This document shows, in pieces, positions 54,060 to 62,346 of a stretch of 64,000 nucleotides of DNA; positions within the stretch are counted from its first letter, which is position 1, and the number at the start of each line of letters is the position of its first letter. A model generated the notes under the pieces. It was given only the letters and a program-made list of their open reading frames with translations. It searched no databases and had not been told where the DNA came from. Source of the stretch: Hyphomicrobiales bacterium (GTDB taxonomy: Bacteria; Pseudomonadota; Alphaproteobacteria; Rhizobiales; Rhizobiaceae); NCBI GenBank assembly GCA_900472605.1, contig UCJD01000012.1, positions 248,001 to 312,000 of the forward strand, written 5' to 3'. The position numbers were made by a program, and so were the translations under genes.

Positions 54060-54452
54060 ACCGAACCTGCTGCTGACCGATGCTATTGTTGCGGCGACCG
54101 GATCAACTAAGCACAGACGCGCCTTTGGGTGTTGTGACTTCGACGTGACACATCCTTTGCGCGAATGTGGCGCTGTTGGGAATGTTGTGTTGGTATCATC
54201 ACTTTGGTCGAGTAGGCGCGTGCAGGCTAATACCGTAAACATTGCACTATCATTGATTGCAATCTGACGGCGCCTCCATCAATTCGAACGCCGTGCGGCG
54301 ACGTGGTTGTCATCGATATTGCGGCAGCTGTTGGCGTGAGGAAGAGCAATCGGACGTCGGGCTCTCCAATCGCATTCAGATGTTGACTTTCGCATTCAGC
54401 ATTCCAAATTCATTATCTACGACTGTTGCGCGCTAACGCTTGGAGGAGATGC
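54060..54452. other. 393-base divergent intergenic region
   Basis: It separates the GNAT gene (minus) from the glycan cassette (plus). I see no gene. The sequence is AT-richer than average, and near its right end has a TTGACT box (54383-54388) and the direct repeat described separately. Confidence 0.4.
54371..54399 (+). promoter_or_regulatory. direct repeat CGCATTCAG upstream of the glycan cassette
   Basis: CGCATTCAG occurs at 54371-54379 and again at 54391-54399, exactly 20 bases apart, so both copies face nearly the same side of the helix. They flank a TTGACT -35-like box, 54 bases upstream of ATG 54453. This looks like a tandem activator site, but the regulator is unknown. Confidence 0.35.
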
Positions 54453-55151
54453 ATGGCGGAACTAGCAGTTTATATCGGATGGGATTCCCGCGAAGATATT
54501 GCCTATCAGGTTGCCAAGGCCACCTTGCTCAAAAATGCATCCATTGATGTCGAGGTCCATCCAATCAAGCTGCAGGAGCTCGTCGATCGTGGTGTTTACA
54601 CCCGTGAAGTCGATCCTCTGGCGTCGACCGAGTTTACGTATTCCCGCTTTTTCACGCCGTGGCTTGCCGATTACAAGGGCTGGGCGCTGTTTTGCGACTG
54701 CGATTTCCTGTTCTTCGGCGATGTCGCCGAACTGCTGCGCTACAAGGACGACACGAAGGCCGTCGCCTGCGTCCACCACGACTACACGCCCAAGGAGGGC
54801 GTGAAGATGGATGGCAAGGTGCAGACCAATTACCCCCGCAAGAATTGGTCCTCGTTCATGCTGTTCAATTGCGAGCATCCTTCGACCCGCCAGTTGACAC
54901 CCGAGCTGGTCAATTCGCAGACCGGTGCCTATCTTCACCGCCTTCAATGGGCGAAGGACAGCGAGATCGGCGAGATTCCGGAAGAATGGAACTGGCTTGA
55001 GGGCTGGAGCACCAAGCCGTCCCAGGGGCTTCCGAAGGGCGTTCACTATACCAACGGCGGCCCATGGTTTCATAATTGGCAGGACGTCGAATACGCGGAT
55101 GTCTGGCTTGAGAAGGCACGCGCGCTCGATCCGCATTTCGCCCCCGTGTGA
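54453..55151 (+). CDS. putative glycosyltransferase with DxD motif
   Basis: A 232-residue cytosolic protein beginning Ala-Val-Tyr-Ile-Gly-Trp-Asp-Ser-Arg-Glu. Cys-Asp-Cys-Asp-Phe-Leu-Phe-Phe-Gly-Asp near residue 82 is a DxD-type metal/nucleotide-sugar site, and Phe-Met-Leu-Phe-Asn-Cys near 130 and Gly-Gly-Pro-Trp near 208 are placed as in GT8-like enzymes. ATG 54453 has a GGAGGAG site. It is shorter than most GT8 proteins. Function is likely sugar transfer in surface or secondary glycan synthesis. It is first of three tightly spaced genes. Confidence 0.75.
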   Translation: MAELAVYIGWDSREDIAYQVAKATLLKNASIDVEVHPIKLQELVDRGVYTREVDPLASTEFTYSRFFTPWLADYKGWALFCDCDFLFFGDVAELLRYKDDTKAVACVHHDYTPKEGVKMDGKVQTNYPRKNWSSFMLFNCEHPSTRQLTPELVNSQTGAYLHRLQWAKDSEIGEIPEEWNWLEGWSTKPSQGLPKGVHYTNGGPWFHNWQDVEYADVWLEKARALDPHFAPV

Positions 55152-55154
55152 TCC

Positions 55155-55700
55155 ATGAACCTCGGCTTCCTGGTCGGCCTACGCGCCGCCTTCTCGGGCG
55201 GAGCGCTACAGATCGGCAGGGGCGCGAACATGCGGTATCTGCCAAGGCTTCGGTACCGGCATGGAAAGATCAAGATCGGTGACGGGCTTTTCACCCGATG
55301 CGGCGTTGTTGTCGATGCGCAAAGCGGCGTGATCGAGATTGGAAACGGCGTCTCGATCAACGATTATTCGATCGTGCTGGGACATGGTGGTGTCGCAATC
55401 GGCGACAATGCGAGGATCGCGGCACACGTCGTCATCGTCTCGTTCGAACATAGCTATGACGACCCCCGGGTCCTCATAAAGGATCAGCCGATCAAAAAGG
55501 GCAGGGTGGAGATCGGCAGGGACGTATGGATCGGCGCGGGCGCCAAGGTGCTTGCTGGCAGCAACATTGCCGACGGCTGTGTGATCGGCGCGAATAGCGT
55601 CGTCAAGGGAACAACAGAGCCGTTTGGTGTCTATGTGGGCTCGCCCGCGCGTTTGGTCAAAAGACGCGCCTTGCCCGACACGACAGGGAGGGAACCATGA
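55155..55700 (+). CDS. left-handed beta-helix (hexapeptide) acyltransferase
   Basis: A 181-residue WbbJ/LacA-type O-acetyltransferase. Hexapeptide repeats run from about residue 38 to 150 (Ile-Lys-Ile-Gly-Asp-Gly, Ile-Glu-Ile-Gly-Asn-Gly, Val-Ala-Ile-Gly-Asp-Asn, Val-Trp-Ile-Gly-Ala-Gly), with the likely catalytic His in Ser-Phe-Glu-His-Ser-Tyr near 98 and the C-terminal Tyr-Val-Gly-Ser-Pro-Ala-Arg-Leu-Val. It probably acetylates a sugar. It starts 3 bases after the glycosyltransferase stop, and its end overlaps the next gene. Confidence 0.88.
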   Translation: MNLGFLVGLRAAFSGGALQIGRGANMRYLPRLRYRHGKIKIGDGLFTRCGVVVDAQSGVIEIGNGVSINDYSIVLGHGGVAIGDNARIAAHVVIVSFEHSYDDPRVLIKDQPIKKGRVEIGRDVWIGAGAKVLAGSNIADGCVIGANSVVKGTTEPFGVYVGSPARLVKRRALPDTTGREP

Positions 55701-56575
55701 TCGATCGGGATGGAGATGCCGGCTTTGAGACGACCAGCCGCGCGGCTGCTGCGGCAGAGGAGTGGAAATCCCTGCTGGCGGACTATAGCGATGTTGTTCT
55801 GGTCGCAAACAGCGATGAGGTGGACATCGAGGAGCTGAAGGCGCGCTTTCCCGACACCACGCTTTTCATCTTCTTCAACAAGGTCTTCAAGGTTCTGAGC
55901 GAGCCCTTCACCCGGCATTCCTTGCTCTTCTCAAGAAGCGGAACGCTGGGCGCCAACCTGGTCAAGAGTGGCAAGGTCGATAAGGTTCTGCCCTATTTCG
56001 ACATGCGCACCTTCCACGGTGTCGTGAATATCAAGGCCGGGCCGAACGAGCAGCTCAGCCCTGCGTCGGATTTCGGCAACGTGCATGTCAGGCACCTTGA
56101 TCTGACGGATGTCTTCACGCCGTTCTATCCGCGCGCCAGCGTGCCGACGACCGGCTTTGCGCTTTGCTTCTGGCTGACGACGCTCAATCTTGGAACCAGA
56201 ATAACGCTCGCAGGCTTCTCGTCGAAGCGAAGCGAGCGCTACAAGGTATTGGATGTTCACGATTGGACGTTCGAACAGGTGCTTTTGCGTCTGATGTTTC
56301 GCAAGGGGAAGATCAACATTGTCGGGCGCGACGCGTCCAATCCCTATGCGGATCTCTCCGCGCACTTTCCCGAATACTCGCCGGCCGAGGTGGCGTTGAC
56401 GGCGGATGAGGTTCTTGGTGAGAGACTTGTCAATTTGAGTTCGATCGTCGATCGCCTGATGGACGTCACCCGCTTCCTTCGCTTCCTCGATAGGACCTGG
56501 AAGAGCTTGAAACCAAAGTCACGCAAGCAGCGGCGCTGGGAATCGCTGGAGACGAAAGGCGACAAAAAGGGCTGA
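55697..56575 (+). CDS. unknown protein, possibly sialyltransferase-like glycosyltransferase
   Basis: A 292-residue cytosolic protein overlapping the acyltransferase by 4 bases. Phe-Ile-Phe-Phe-Asn-Lys-Val-Phe-Lys-Val near residue 55 and Pro-Thr-Thr-Gly-Phe-Ala-Leu-Cys-Phe-Trp-Leu-Thr-Thr-Leu-Asn-Leu-Gly, followed by Ile-Thr-Leu-Ala-Gly-Phe, near 150-175 resemble the nucleotide-binding and Ser/Thr-Thr-Gly motifs of GT29/GT42 sialyltransferases. The match is by eye and weak. A late His (Asp-Val-His-Asp-Trp) could serve as catalytic base. The C-terminus is basic. Context supports a glycan role; the donor sugar is unknown. Confidence 0.65.
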   Translation: MIDRDGDAGFETTSRAAAAAEEWKSLLADYSDVVLVANSDEVDIEELKARFPDTTLFIFFNKVFKVLSEPFTRHSLLFSRSGTLGANLVKSGKVDKVLPYFDMRTFHGVVNIKAGPNEQLSPASDFGNVHVRHLDLTDVFTPFYPRASVPTTGFALCFWLTTLNLGTRITLAGFSSKRSERYKVLDVHDWTFEQVLLRLMFRKGKINIVGRDASNPYADLSAHFPEYSPAEVALTADEVLGERLVNLSSIVDRLMDVTRFLRFLDRTWKSLKPKSRKQRRWESLETKGDKKG

Positions 56576-56767
56576 TCCGCCGAAATATGCGTTGGCATCG
56601 TCTGCCAGTCCGCAATAGCGCGTTACGCCCCCGATCATTGCAAACACGATCCATTCGTACAATCCTTCCCGGGCGATCCCTCTATACTGCGTGGTGGCGG
56701 TCGAAGACCCGCCGCTTGAATTGAACCGCGGCATCCCGGCAACGAGGTGTCTACGCTTCGGAGACGG

Positions 56768-58468
56768 ATGATGATTGCCACGCCCATCGACCCCACCGAT
56801 CCCTGGCTGCGCCAGGCACAGACATTCCCCGTTCTTTCCCTGGAAATGATCGAGCGCGCCAGGGCCTATGGTCGCGAAGAGGTGGTGACGGAGGACATAT
56901 TCGTCTTCGAGCGCGGCCAGCGCATGATCGATTTCTTCCTGGTACTGGAAGGCGAGATCGAGCTGTTCATCGACGATGTCAGGCGCGGCCGCCGGCTGGT
57001 CTTCACCTATCACCCCGGCCAGTTCTCCGGCGAGCAGAACATCTTCACCAAGCGGCCGATGCTTTTGTCGGGGCTGGCAAAATCCGGCTCCCGCCTGCTG
57101 CGGATCACCAATCGGGATTTCCATGCCTTCATCACCGGCGAGCCTGATATCGGCGAAACGATCATTCGCGCCTATATCCTGCGTCGCGCCGGTTTCCTGC
57201 GTCATTCCGAGGGTGGCGTCCTGTTGATCGGGGACCGGCATCATGCCGACGTCCTTCGTATCCAGCGGTTCCTGACGCGCAACCTCTATCCGGTCGCCGT
57301 CGTCGATCCGGCAACCGAGCCGACGGCTTTGCCGCTAATGCAGAGCCTGGCGGTGACAGCGGACGCGCTTCCTGTCGTGGTAACGCCTGACAGGACAGTC
57401 TGGCCGCGCTCGTCCAACGCCGCACTTGCCGATCTGCTTGGGATCAACGAGCCGCCGGAGAGAGACGCGATCTACGATGTTGCGGTCGTCGGCGCCGGCC
57501 CGGCCGGTCTCGCGGCATCGGTCTATGGCGCATCCGAGGGCCTGAGCACCATCGTGCTTGAAACACTCGCGCCTGGTGGGCAGGCCGGAACCTCGTCCAA
57601 GATCGAGAACTATCTCGGCTTCCCCACCGGTATTTCCGGACAGGCGCTCGCCGGCCGAGCGCATATCCAGGCACAGAAGTTCGGCGCCAGGATTTCGGTT
57701 TCCCACGAGGTCATGAAGCTCGATTGCACCTCTCACCCCTATCGCCTCTTTCTCGACGACGAGACGTCGCTGCGCGCACGCTCCATCGTGATTGCGACAG
57801 GCGCGCGCTATCGTAAGCTCGATGTGCTGAACTACGACAAATTCGAGGGGCAGGGCATTCATTACGCGGCAACGGCCATGGAGGCGCAGGTCTGCGCGGA
57901 TGAAACCATCGTCGTGGTCGGCGGCGGCAATTCCGCAGGCCAGGCCGCCGTCTTCCTGTCACGAACGGTCAAGCACGTGCATATGTTGATGCGCAGCGGC
58001 ATCGCGTCGACGATGTCCGACTATCTGGTCCAGCGCATCGAACGGTCGCCGCGCATCAGCCTCTACCAGCAGGCCGAAATCACTGCGTTGCATGGCGACA
58101 AGACATTGAACGGCGTGACGTGGATCGATCATCGGACGGGGGAGACACATGAGCTGGCGGTTACCAGCATCTTCGTCATGATCGGCGCTTCCCCGAACAC
58201 CGGCTGGCTCGATGGTTGCCTCGCGCTTGACCAGCACGGCTTCGTCGAGACAGGCATGGCTGCGGTGGGCGGCACCTCGTCTTCTCCCTATGCAACCTCG
58301 AAGGACGGCATCTTCGCGGTCGGCGATGTGCGCGCCGGTTCGGTCAAGCGCGTTGCTTCCGCTGTCGGTGAAGGATCGGTGGTGATCGCCGCGATCCACC
58401 AGTTCCTCGAGCGCCAGCGCCACGCCGAGCATGACGAAGCGGAACTCAACGCCACTGCTGCGCGATAA
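56768..58468 (+). CDS. cyclic-nucleotide-binding/thioredoxin-reductase-like fusion oxidoreductase
   Basis: A 566-residue cytosolic flavoprotein. Residues about 15-135 form a CRP-type cyclic-nucleotide-binding fold (Phe-Phe-Leu-Val-Leu-Glu-Gly-Glu-Ile-Glu-Leu-Phe), 140-225 an alpha/beta linker domain, and 232 onwards a thioredoxin-reductase-like module with FAD motif Gly-Ala-Gly-Pro-Ala-Gly near 240, Gly-Gly-Gln-Ala near 270, NADPH motif Gly-Gly-Gly-Asn-Ser-Ala near 385 and Gly-Asp-Val-Arg-Ala-Gly at the FAD end. The redox Cys-x-x-Cys expected before the NADPH motif is replaced by Ala-Ala-Thr-Ala-Met-Glu. ATG 56768 follows GGAG; GTG 56747 is less likely. It converges on kefB. Confidence 0.88.
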   Translation: MMIATPIDPTDPWLRQAQTFPVLSLEMIERARAYGREEVVTEDIFVFERGQRMIDFFLVLEGEIELFIDDVRRGRRLVFTYHPGQFSGEQNIFTKRPMLLSGLAKSGSRLLRITNRDFHAFITGEPDIGETIIRAYILRRAGFLRHSEGGVLLIGDRHHADVLRIQRFLTRNLYPVAVVDPATEPTALPLMQSLAVTADALPVVVTPDRTVWPRSSNAALADLLGINEPPERDAIYDVAVVGAGPAGLAASVYGASEGLSTIVLETLAPGGQAGTSSKIENYLGFPTGISGQALAGRAHIQAQKFGARISVSHEVMKLDCTSHPYRLFLDDETSLRARSIVIATGARYRKLDVLNYDKFEGQGIHYAATAMEAQVCADETIVVVGGGNSAGQAAVFLSRTVKHVHMLMRSGIASTMSDYLVQRIERSPRISLYQQAEITALHGDKTLNGVTWIDHRTGETHELAVTSIFVMIGASPNTGWLDGCLALDQHGFVETGMAAVGGTSSSPYATSKDGIFAVGDVRAGSVKRVASAVGEGSVVIAAIHQFLERQRHAEHDEAELNATAAR

Positions 58469-58506
58469 GCGCAGCGAGCGCGACGTGAACGCCGGCCGCT
58501 GATCGC

Positions 58507-60420
58507 TCAGTCGATGTTCTTTTCCAATTGTTCCGCCGCGACATCGGGCGGCGTCCAACCGCGTTCAGCCTTTCCGCCGAGCGCGCTGCGGTCCCCCATC
58601 ATCGCCTGCTCGAGCAGGTCTGCGATTTCCGTGGCCTTGGCGATGTATTCCTTGTTGTCGAACACCGCGACCTCTTCCCGCCACAGCGGCGCGAGTTTGC
58701 GAAGGCCCCGGACATCCTGTCGGACAAACACCGCCTTGCTCTTTTCCACGTCGTAGGGGTGCATGCCGAGCCCCTTCAGCGCATAGCCGGCGGCGCGCAC
58801 GGAACTATCGAACACCTCACGAACGATATCGTGCGCGCCGGCCTCATAGAGCCGGTAGACTGTCGTCCGGTCGAACGCGCGGGCAATGATGTGGATATGC
58901 GGGTTCTCCCTGCGCGCATGCTTGACGATCTCGATCGCCCGCTCCGGATCGTCGATCGCGACGACAAGGACTTTCGCCTCATGGAGCCCGGCCGAATGCA
59001 ACAGGTCCGGCCGGCTGGCATCGCCGAAGAAGGAGCGGACGCCGAACTTGCGCAGGCCGTCGATGACATCGGCCTGGTGGTCGAGCACAATGGTCTTGTA
59101 GCCATTGGCGAGAAGCATGCGGTTGACGATCTGCCCGAAGCGACCGAGGCCGGCGATGATGACGGAGCCTGGCTCGGGGATCTCGTCGGCCGCTTCTTCC
59201 TGCCGACGGTCGAAGAGCGGTACGATCAGCCTGTCGAAGATGATGAACAGCGCCGGCGTGAACAGCATGGAAACGGCAACGACGAGCAGCAGGATCGCCG
59301 CCAGATCGGGCGGCAGCACGGCGCTCTGAACGGTAAACGAGATCAGCACGAAGCCGAATTCGCCGGCCTGCGCCAGCCCCAGCGCGAAAAGCCAGCGGTC
59401 GGTGCCCCGCAGCTTGAAGACGAAGGCGAGCGCCAGCAGCACGATCGCCTTGAGCACCATCACCCCAAGCGTGATCCCGAGCACGGCCCAGACCTGCGCA
59501 TAAAGCAGCGAAAAATCAATGCTGGCGCCGACGGTGATGAAGAACAGGCCGAGCAGCAATCCCTTGAACGGCTCGATATCGCTCTCGAGCTCGTGGCGGA
59601 ATTCGCTGTTGGCGAGCACGACGCCGGCGAGGAACGTGCCGAGCGCAGGCGACAGTCCGACCACGGTCATCAGCAGCGCGATGCCGATGATCAGGAGCAG
59701 GGCGGCGGCCGTGAAGATCTCGCGCAGCTTGGCGCGGGCGATGAGCCGGAAGATCGGGCGCGACAGATAGTGGCCGGCTGCGATGACGAAGGCAACGGCA
59801 ACGATCGTCACGAGCGTCACCTGCCAGCCCGGCAATCCCTCGACGAGGCTGAACGAGTGGTGGCCGCCATTCTCGGCATTGCTCCCGAGCGGGTGGCGCA
59901 CAAGCTCCGGTAGCGCCAGCAGCGGAATGAACGCCAGCATGGGAATGACGGCGATATCCTGGAACAACAGCACAGAGAAGCTCGCCTGCCCACCGGACGA
60001 GCGCAGCAGGCCCTTTTCGCCAAGCGTCTGCAGGACGATCGCGGTCGAAGACAGCGAGAAGATGAAGCCGATCGTCAGCGCGACGCTCCACACCTGGCCG
60101 AGCAACATGGCGCAGGCCATGACCACGAGCGAGGTGACGATCACCTGCAACCCGCCAAGCCCGAGCAGCTTGGAGCGCATTTCCCATAGCGCGCGAGGCT
60201 GCAGTTCGAGGCCGACGAGAAACAGCATCATGACGACGCCGAACTCTGCGAAATGCTGGAGGTCCTGCGTCTCGTTGCCGACCAAGTGCAAAGCCGGGCC
60301 GATGACGATGCCGGCGATAAGGTAGCCGAGCACGGAGCCGAGCCCCAGCCGCTTGGCGATCAGCACGGAGACGACGGCGGCCAGCAGATAGATGAAGGCG
60401 TGGAAAATGAAGCTATTCAT
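58507..60420 (-). CDS. kefB: KefB/KefC-type glutathione-gated K+/H+ antiporter
   Basis: A 637-residue inner-membrane CPA2 antiporter. Twelve or so helices fill residues 1-385 (Gly-Tyr-Leu-Ile-Ala-Gly-Ile-Val-Ile-Gly-Pro near 33, Phe-Leu-Val-Gly-Leu-Glu near 67, Phe-Gln-Asp-Ile-Ala near 150). A cytosolic RCK/TrkA-N domain follows (Ile-Ala-Gly-Leu-Gly-Arg-Phe-Gly-Gln near 407). In E. coli such proteins release K+ when electrophile-glutathione adducts bind, acidifying the cytosol. Its start lies within the last codons of kefF (8-base overlap), so the two are translated together. Confidence 0.94.
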   Translation of the reverse strand: MNSFIFHAFIYLLAAVVSVLIAKRLGLGSVLGYLIAGIVIGPALHLVGNETQDLQHFAEFGVVMMLFLVGLELQPRALWEMRSKLLGLGGLQVIVTSLVVMACAMLLGQVWSVALTIGFIFSLSSTAIVLQTLGEKGLLRSSGGQASFSVLLFQDIAVIPMLAFIPLLALPELVRHPLGSNAENGGHHSFSLVEGLPGWQVTLVTIVAVAFVIAAGHYLSRPIFRLIARAKLREIFTAAALLLIIGIALLMTVVGLSPALGTFLAGVVLANSEFRHELESDIEPFKGLLLGLFFITVGASIDFSLLYAQVWAVLGITLGVMVLKAIVLLALAFVFKLRGTDRWLFALGLAQAGEFGFVLISFTVQSAVLPPDLAAILLLVVAVSMLFTPALFIIFDRLIVPLFDRRQEEAADEIPEPGSVIIAGLGRFGQIVNRMLLANGYKTIVLDHQADVIDGLRKFGVRSFFGDASRPDLLHSAGLHEAKVLVVAIDDPERAIEIVKHARRENPHIHIIARAFDRTTVYRLYEAGAHDIVREVFDSSVRAAGYALKGLGMHPYDVEKSKAVFVRQDVRGLRKLAPLWREEVAVFDNKEYIAKATEIADLLEQAMMGDRSALGGKAERGWTPPDVAAEQLEKNID

Positions 60421-61030
60421 GGGGCGTGCTCTCACGAAGCGGAAGCGTATCGGCGCTCAGCAATTCCATCCGGGCGGCGGCGTCGATGTCGAAGGTCTCG
60501 TCGCGCAGAGCCTGCAGCAGCCGGCGGTAGCCCTCCAGATGCGGCTCGGCCCGGCCGTCGCCACGCGCATCGTGCGCCGCAAACAGCGCATAGGGGGCGA
60601 TGAAGCGCATCCGGCACAGGTTTGCTGTTTGCTCCAGCGGAGAAAGAAGCGCGCGCAGGCGGAAATGATTGCTGCCCTCTTCTGTATAGGCGTGATCCGG
60701 ACCGCCGGCCGTGATGACAGGCAGGAACGCTTTGCCCGCCAGCTTGTCTCCCGTGTGGCCGTAGGCGAAGCCATATTCCAGTACCAGGTCCTGCCACTCC
60801 TTCAGGATGGATGGCGTCGAGTACCAGTAGATGGGAAACTGGAAGATGATCACGTCGTGCTTCAGCAGCCGAGCCTGCTCGATGTCGATGTCGATATCGA
60901 GCTTTGGATAGTCGGCGTAGAGATCGACGAAGGTGACGCCTTCGACGCTGCCGGCGATCTTGGCCATCAGGATGTTGACGCGCGAATGGCGCTGTCCGGG
61001 GTGGGCGAAAAGCACGAGCACCTTGGCCAT
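60413..61030 (-). CDS. kefF: KefF-type NAD(P)H oxidoreductase, K+ efflux ancillary protein
   Basis: A 205-residue flavodoxin-fold quinone reductase of the KefF/MdaB group. It begins Val-Leu-Val-Leu-Phe-Ala-His-Pro-Gly-Gln-Arg-His-Ser-Arg-Val-Asn, with Phe-Gln-Phe-Pro-Ile-Tyr-Trp-Tyr-Ser-Thr-Pro near residue 63 and Thr-Ala-Gly-Gly near 107 for FMN binding. KefF binds and activates KefC and reduces quinones. It overlaps kefB by 8 bases, so the pairing is strong. It is slightly longer than E. coli KefF (176). Confidence 0.93.
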   Translation of the reverse strand: MAKVLVLFAHPGQRHSRVNILMAKIAGSVEGVTFVDLYADYPKLDIDIDIEQARLLKHDVIIFQFPIYWYSTPSILKEWQDLVLEYGFAYGHTGDKLAGKAFLPVITAGGPDHAYTEEGSNHFRLRALLSPLEQTANLCRMRFIAPYALFAAHDARGDGRAEPHLEGYRRLLQALRDETFDIDAAARMELLSADTLPLRESTPHE

Positions 61031-61117
61031 GTATGGGTTCCCATGTGAATTCGGAGTGCGTGAGATCCAGGGCCGGATCGGTCTGAGAGCGCCTGATCAA
61101 CATGGCCTTGGCGAGGC

Positions 61118-61423
61118 CTAGTAGAAGTGCGGGATCGGCCCTACCTGTTCGGTTTGATCCGGCAAGTCAACTATGATTTCATCCACATAGCACCAGCCCC
61201 ACCCTTCGGGCGGATCGTAGCCCTCCATGATGGGGTGACCGGTTTGGCGGAAATGGCCGGTGGCATGTTTGCCGATCGACTGGTCGCAGCAGCCGACATG
61301 GCCGCATTCCCGGCACAGTCGCAGATGCACCCAGGCCTGACCGATCGCCAGGCATTCTTCACAACCGCGCGTCCCTGGGCGGACATCGCGGACCAGGCGA
61401 ACATGTTTGCAGGTGTGCGACAT
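61118..61423 (-). CDS. UBP-type zinc finger protein
   Basis: A 101-residue single-domain protein. Putative zinc ligands are Cys5, Cys21, Cys24, Cys37, Cys40, Cys45, His53, His57 and His63, in the ZnF-UBP order (Gly-Cys-Glu-Glu-Cys, Leu-Cys-Arg-Glu-Cys-Gly-His-Val-Gly-Cys-Cys, Gly-Lys-His-Ala-Thr-Gly-His). In eukaryotes this fold binds the free C-terminus of ubiquitin. In bacteria its role is not established. It lies 87 bases upstream of kefF on the same strand, so it is probably in the same operon. Confidence 0.88.
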   Translation of the reverse strand: MSHTCKHVRLVRDVRPGTRGCEECLAIGQAWVHLRLCRECGHVGCCDQSIGKHATGHFRQTGHPIMEGYDPPEGWGWCYVDEIIVDLPDQTEQVGPIPHFY

Positions 61424-61712
61424 GGTTCTTCCTCTCGTTAGCTGAATTTATGCGTGCGGCTTCGGCTGTTGGCAATCGCTTCTCGCGAGGCTGCGCGATC
61501 ACTGGCCTCCTTGCGCAAGGCAAAGGAGATTCGCAGGCTTCCCAGCAGGAGTTATGCAGTCGGTCACCGCGCAGGCAACTATACTCGCGTATGCCCCCAC
61601 AAGACGCAGGTCTATGCAAACTTGATCATAGTAGGATTACGCCGACGCGGTCACATAACCAGAATGAACCCACAAAATCACACTTCAACGGGTTTCACGA
61701 CGGAGATTGACG

Positions 61713-62312
61713 ATGCATTCGACCGCGATGACTGCGACGGACCACCACCAGCCGAACGCCGGCGTCATTCAGCAAGCTTCCGCCGAAGTGTCGCGGCTCC
61801 TGGCACGCGCCATACGTTGCCTCGATCAGGACGAGGCAATCGCGATCGATCTCGTCAAACGCGCCTCCATGCTCCTGAAGCCATCACCCGTTCGCTCTGG
61901 CAACAGCGTGCCGCGCGAAAAGGCGGCATCGGGTGGATTGGCGCCGTGGCAATTGGCGCGGGTCAAGCGGCATGTTGCCGAGAACATATCGCGGACTGTT
62001 GCAATCGACGAACTGGCGGGACTGGCAAGGCTCAGCACCAGCTATTTCTCGGCAGCGTTCAAAACGAGTTTTGGTCTCTCTCCGCACAGCTACATAGTCG
62101 CCCAACGCGTCGAGCGCGCCAAGCACCTGATGCTCTCCACCGATGCGCCGCTGTGCGAGATAGCGCTCGATTGCGGCCTTGCCGATCAGGCCCACCTCTC
62201 GCGTATTTTCCGCCGCGCAACCGGCACGACCCCCAGCGCCTGGCGGCGCTTCCGCCTTCGCCCTGCCGCAATGCGCGAAGCGGGGGAGTACGACGCCGTG
62301 CTGACTGCATGA
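61713..62312 (+). CDS. short AraC-family transcriptional regulator
   Basis: A 199-residue regulator with the C-terminal double helix-turn-helix (residues about 80-180: Arg-Thr-Val-Ala-Ile-Asp-Glu-Leu-Ala-Gly-Leu-Ala-Arg-Leu-Ser, Ala-Leu-Asp-Cys-Gly-Leu-Ala-Asp-Gln-Ala-His-Leu-Ser-Arg-Ile-Phe) but no cupin-type effector domain, so it is about 100 residues shorter than AraC. The first 75 residues are helical and unassigned. ATG 61713 follows GGAG by 7 bases. It lies 34 bases before an MFS exporter on the same strand, and probably controls it. Confidence 0.88.
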   Translation: MHSTAMTATDHHQPNAGVIQQASAEVSRLLARAIRCLDQDEAIAIDLVKRASMLLKPSPVRSGNSVPREKAASGGLAPWQLARVKRHVAENISRTVAIDELAGLARLSTSYFSAAFKTSFGLSPHSYIVAQRVERAKHLMLSTDAPLCEIALDCGLADQAHLSRIFRRATGTTPSAWRRFRLRPAAMREAGEYDAVLTA

Positions 62313-62346
62313 TGGCGTCTCTCAAACACGGATCGGACGGCAATCG

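Noticed and set aside
58528..59913. 461-codon plus-strand frame opposite kefB
   Set aside because: Antisense to the Kef membrane and RCK domains, with extreme Glu/Asp/Arg/Gln content and no recognisable fold.
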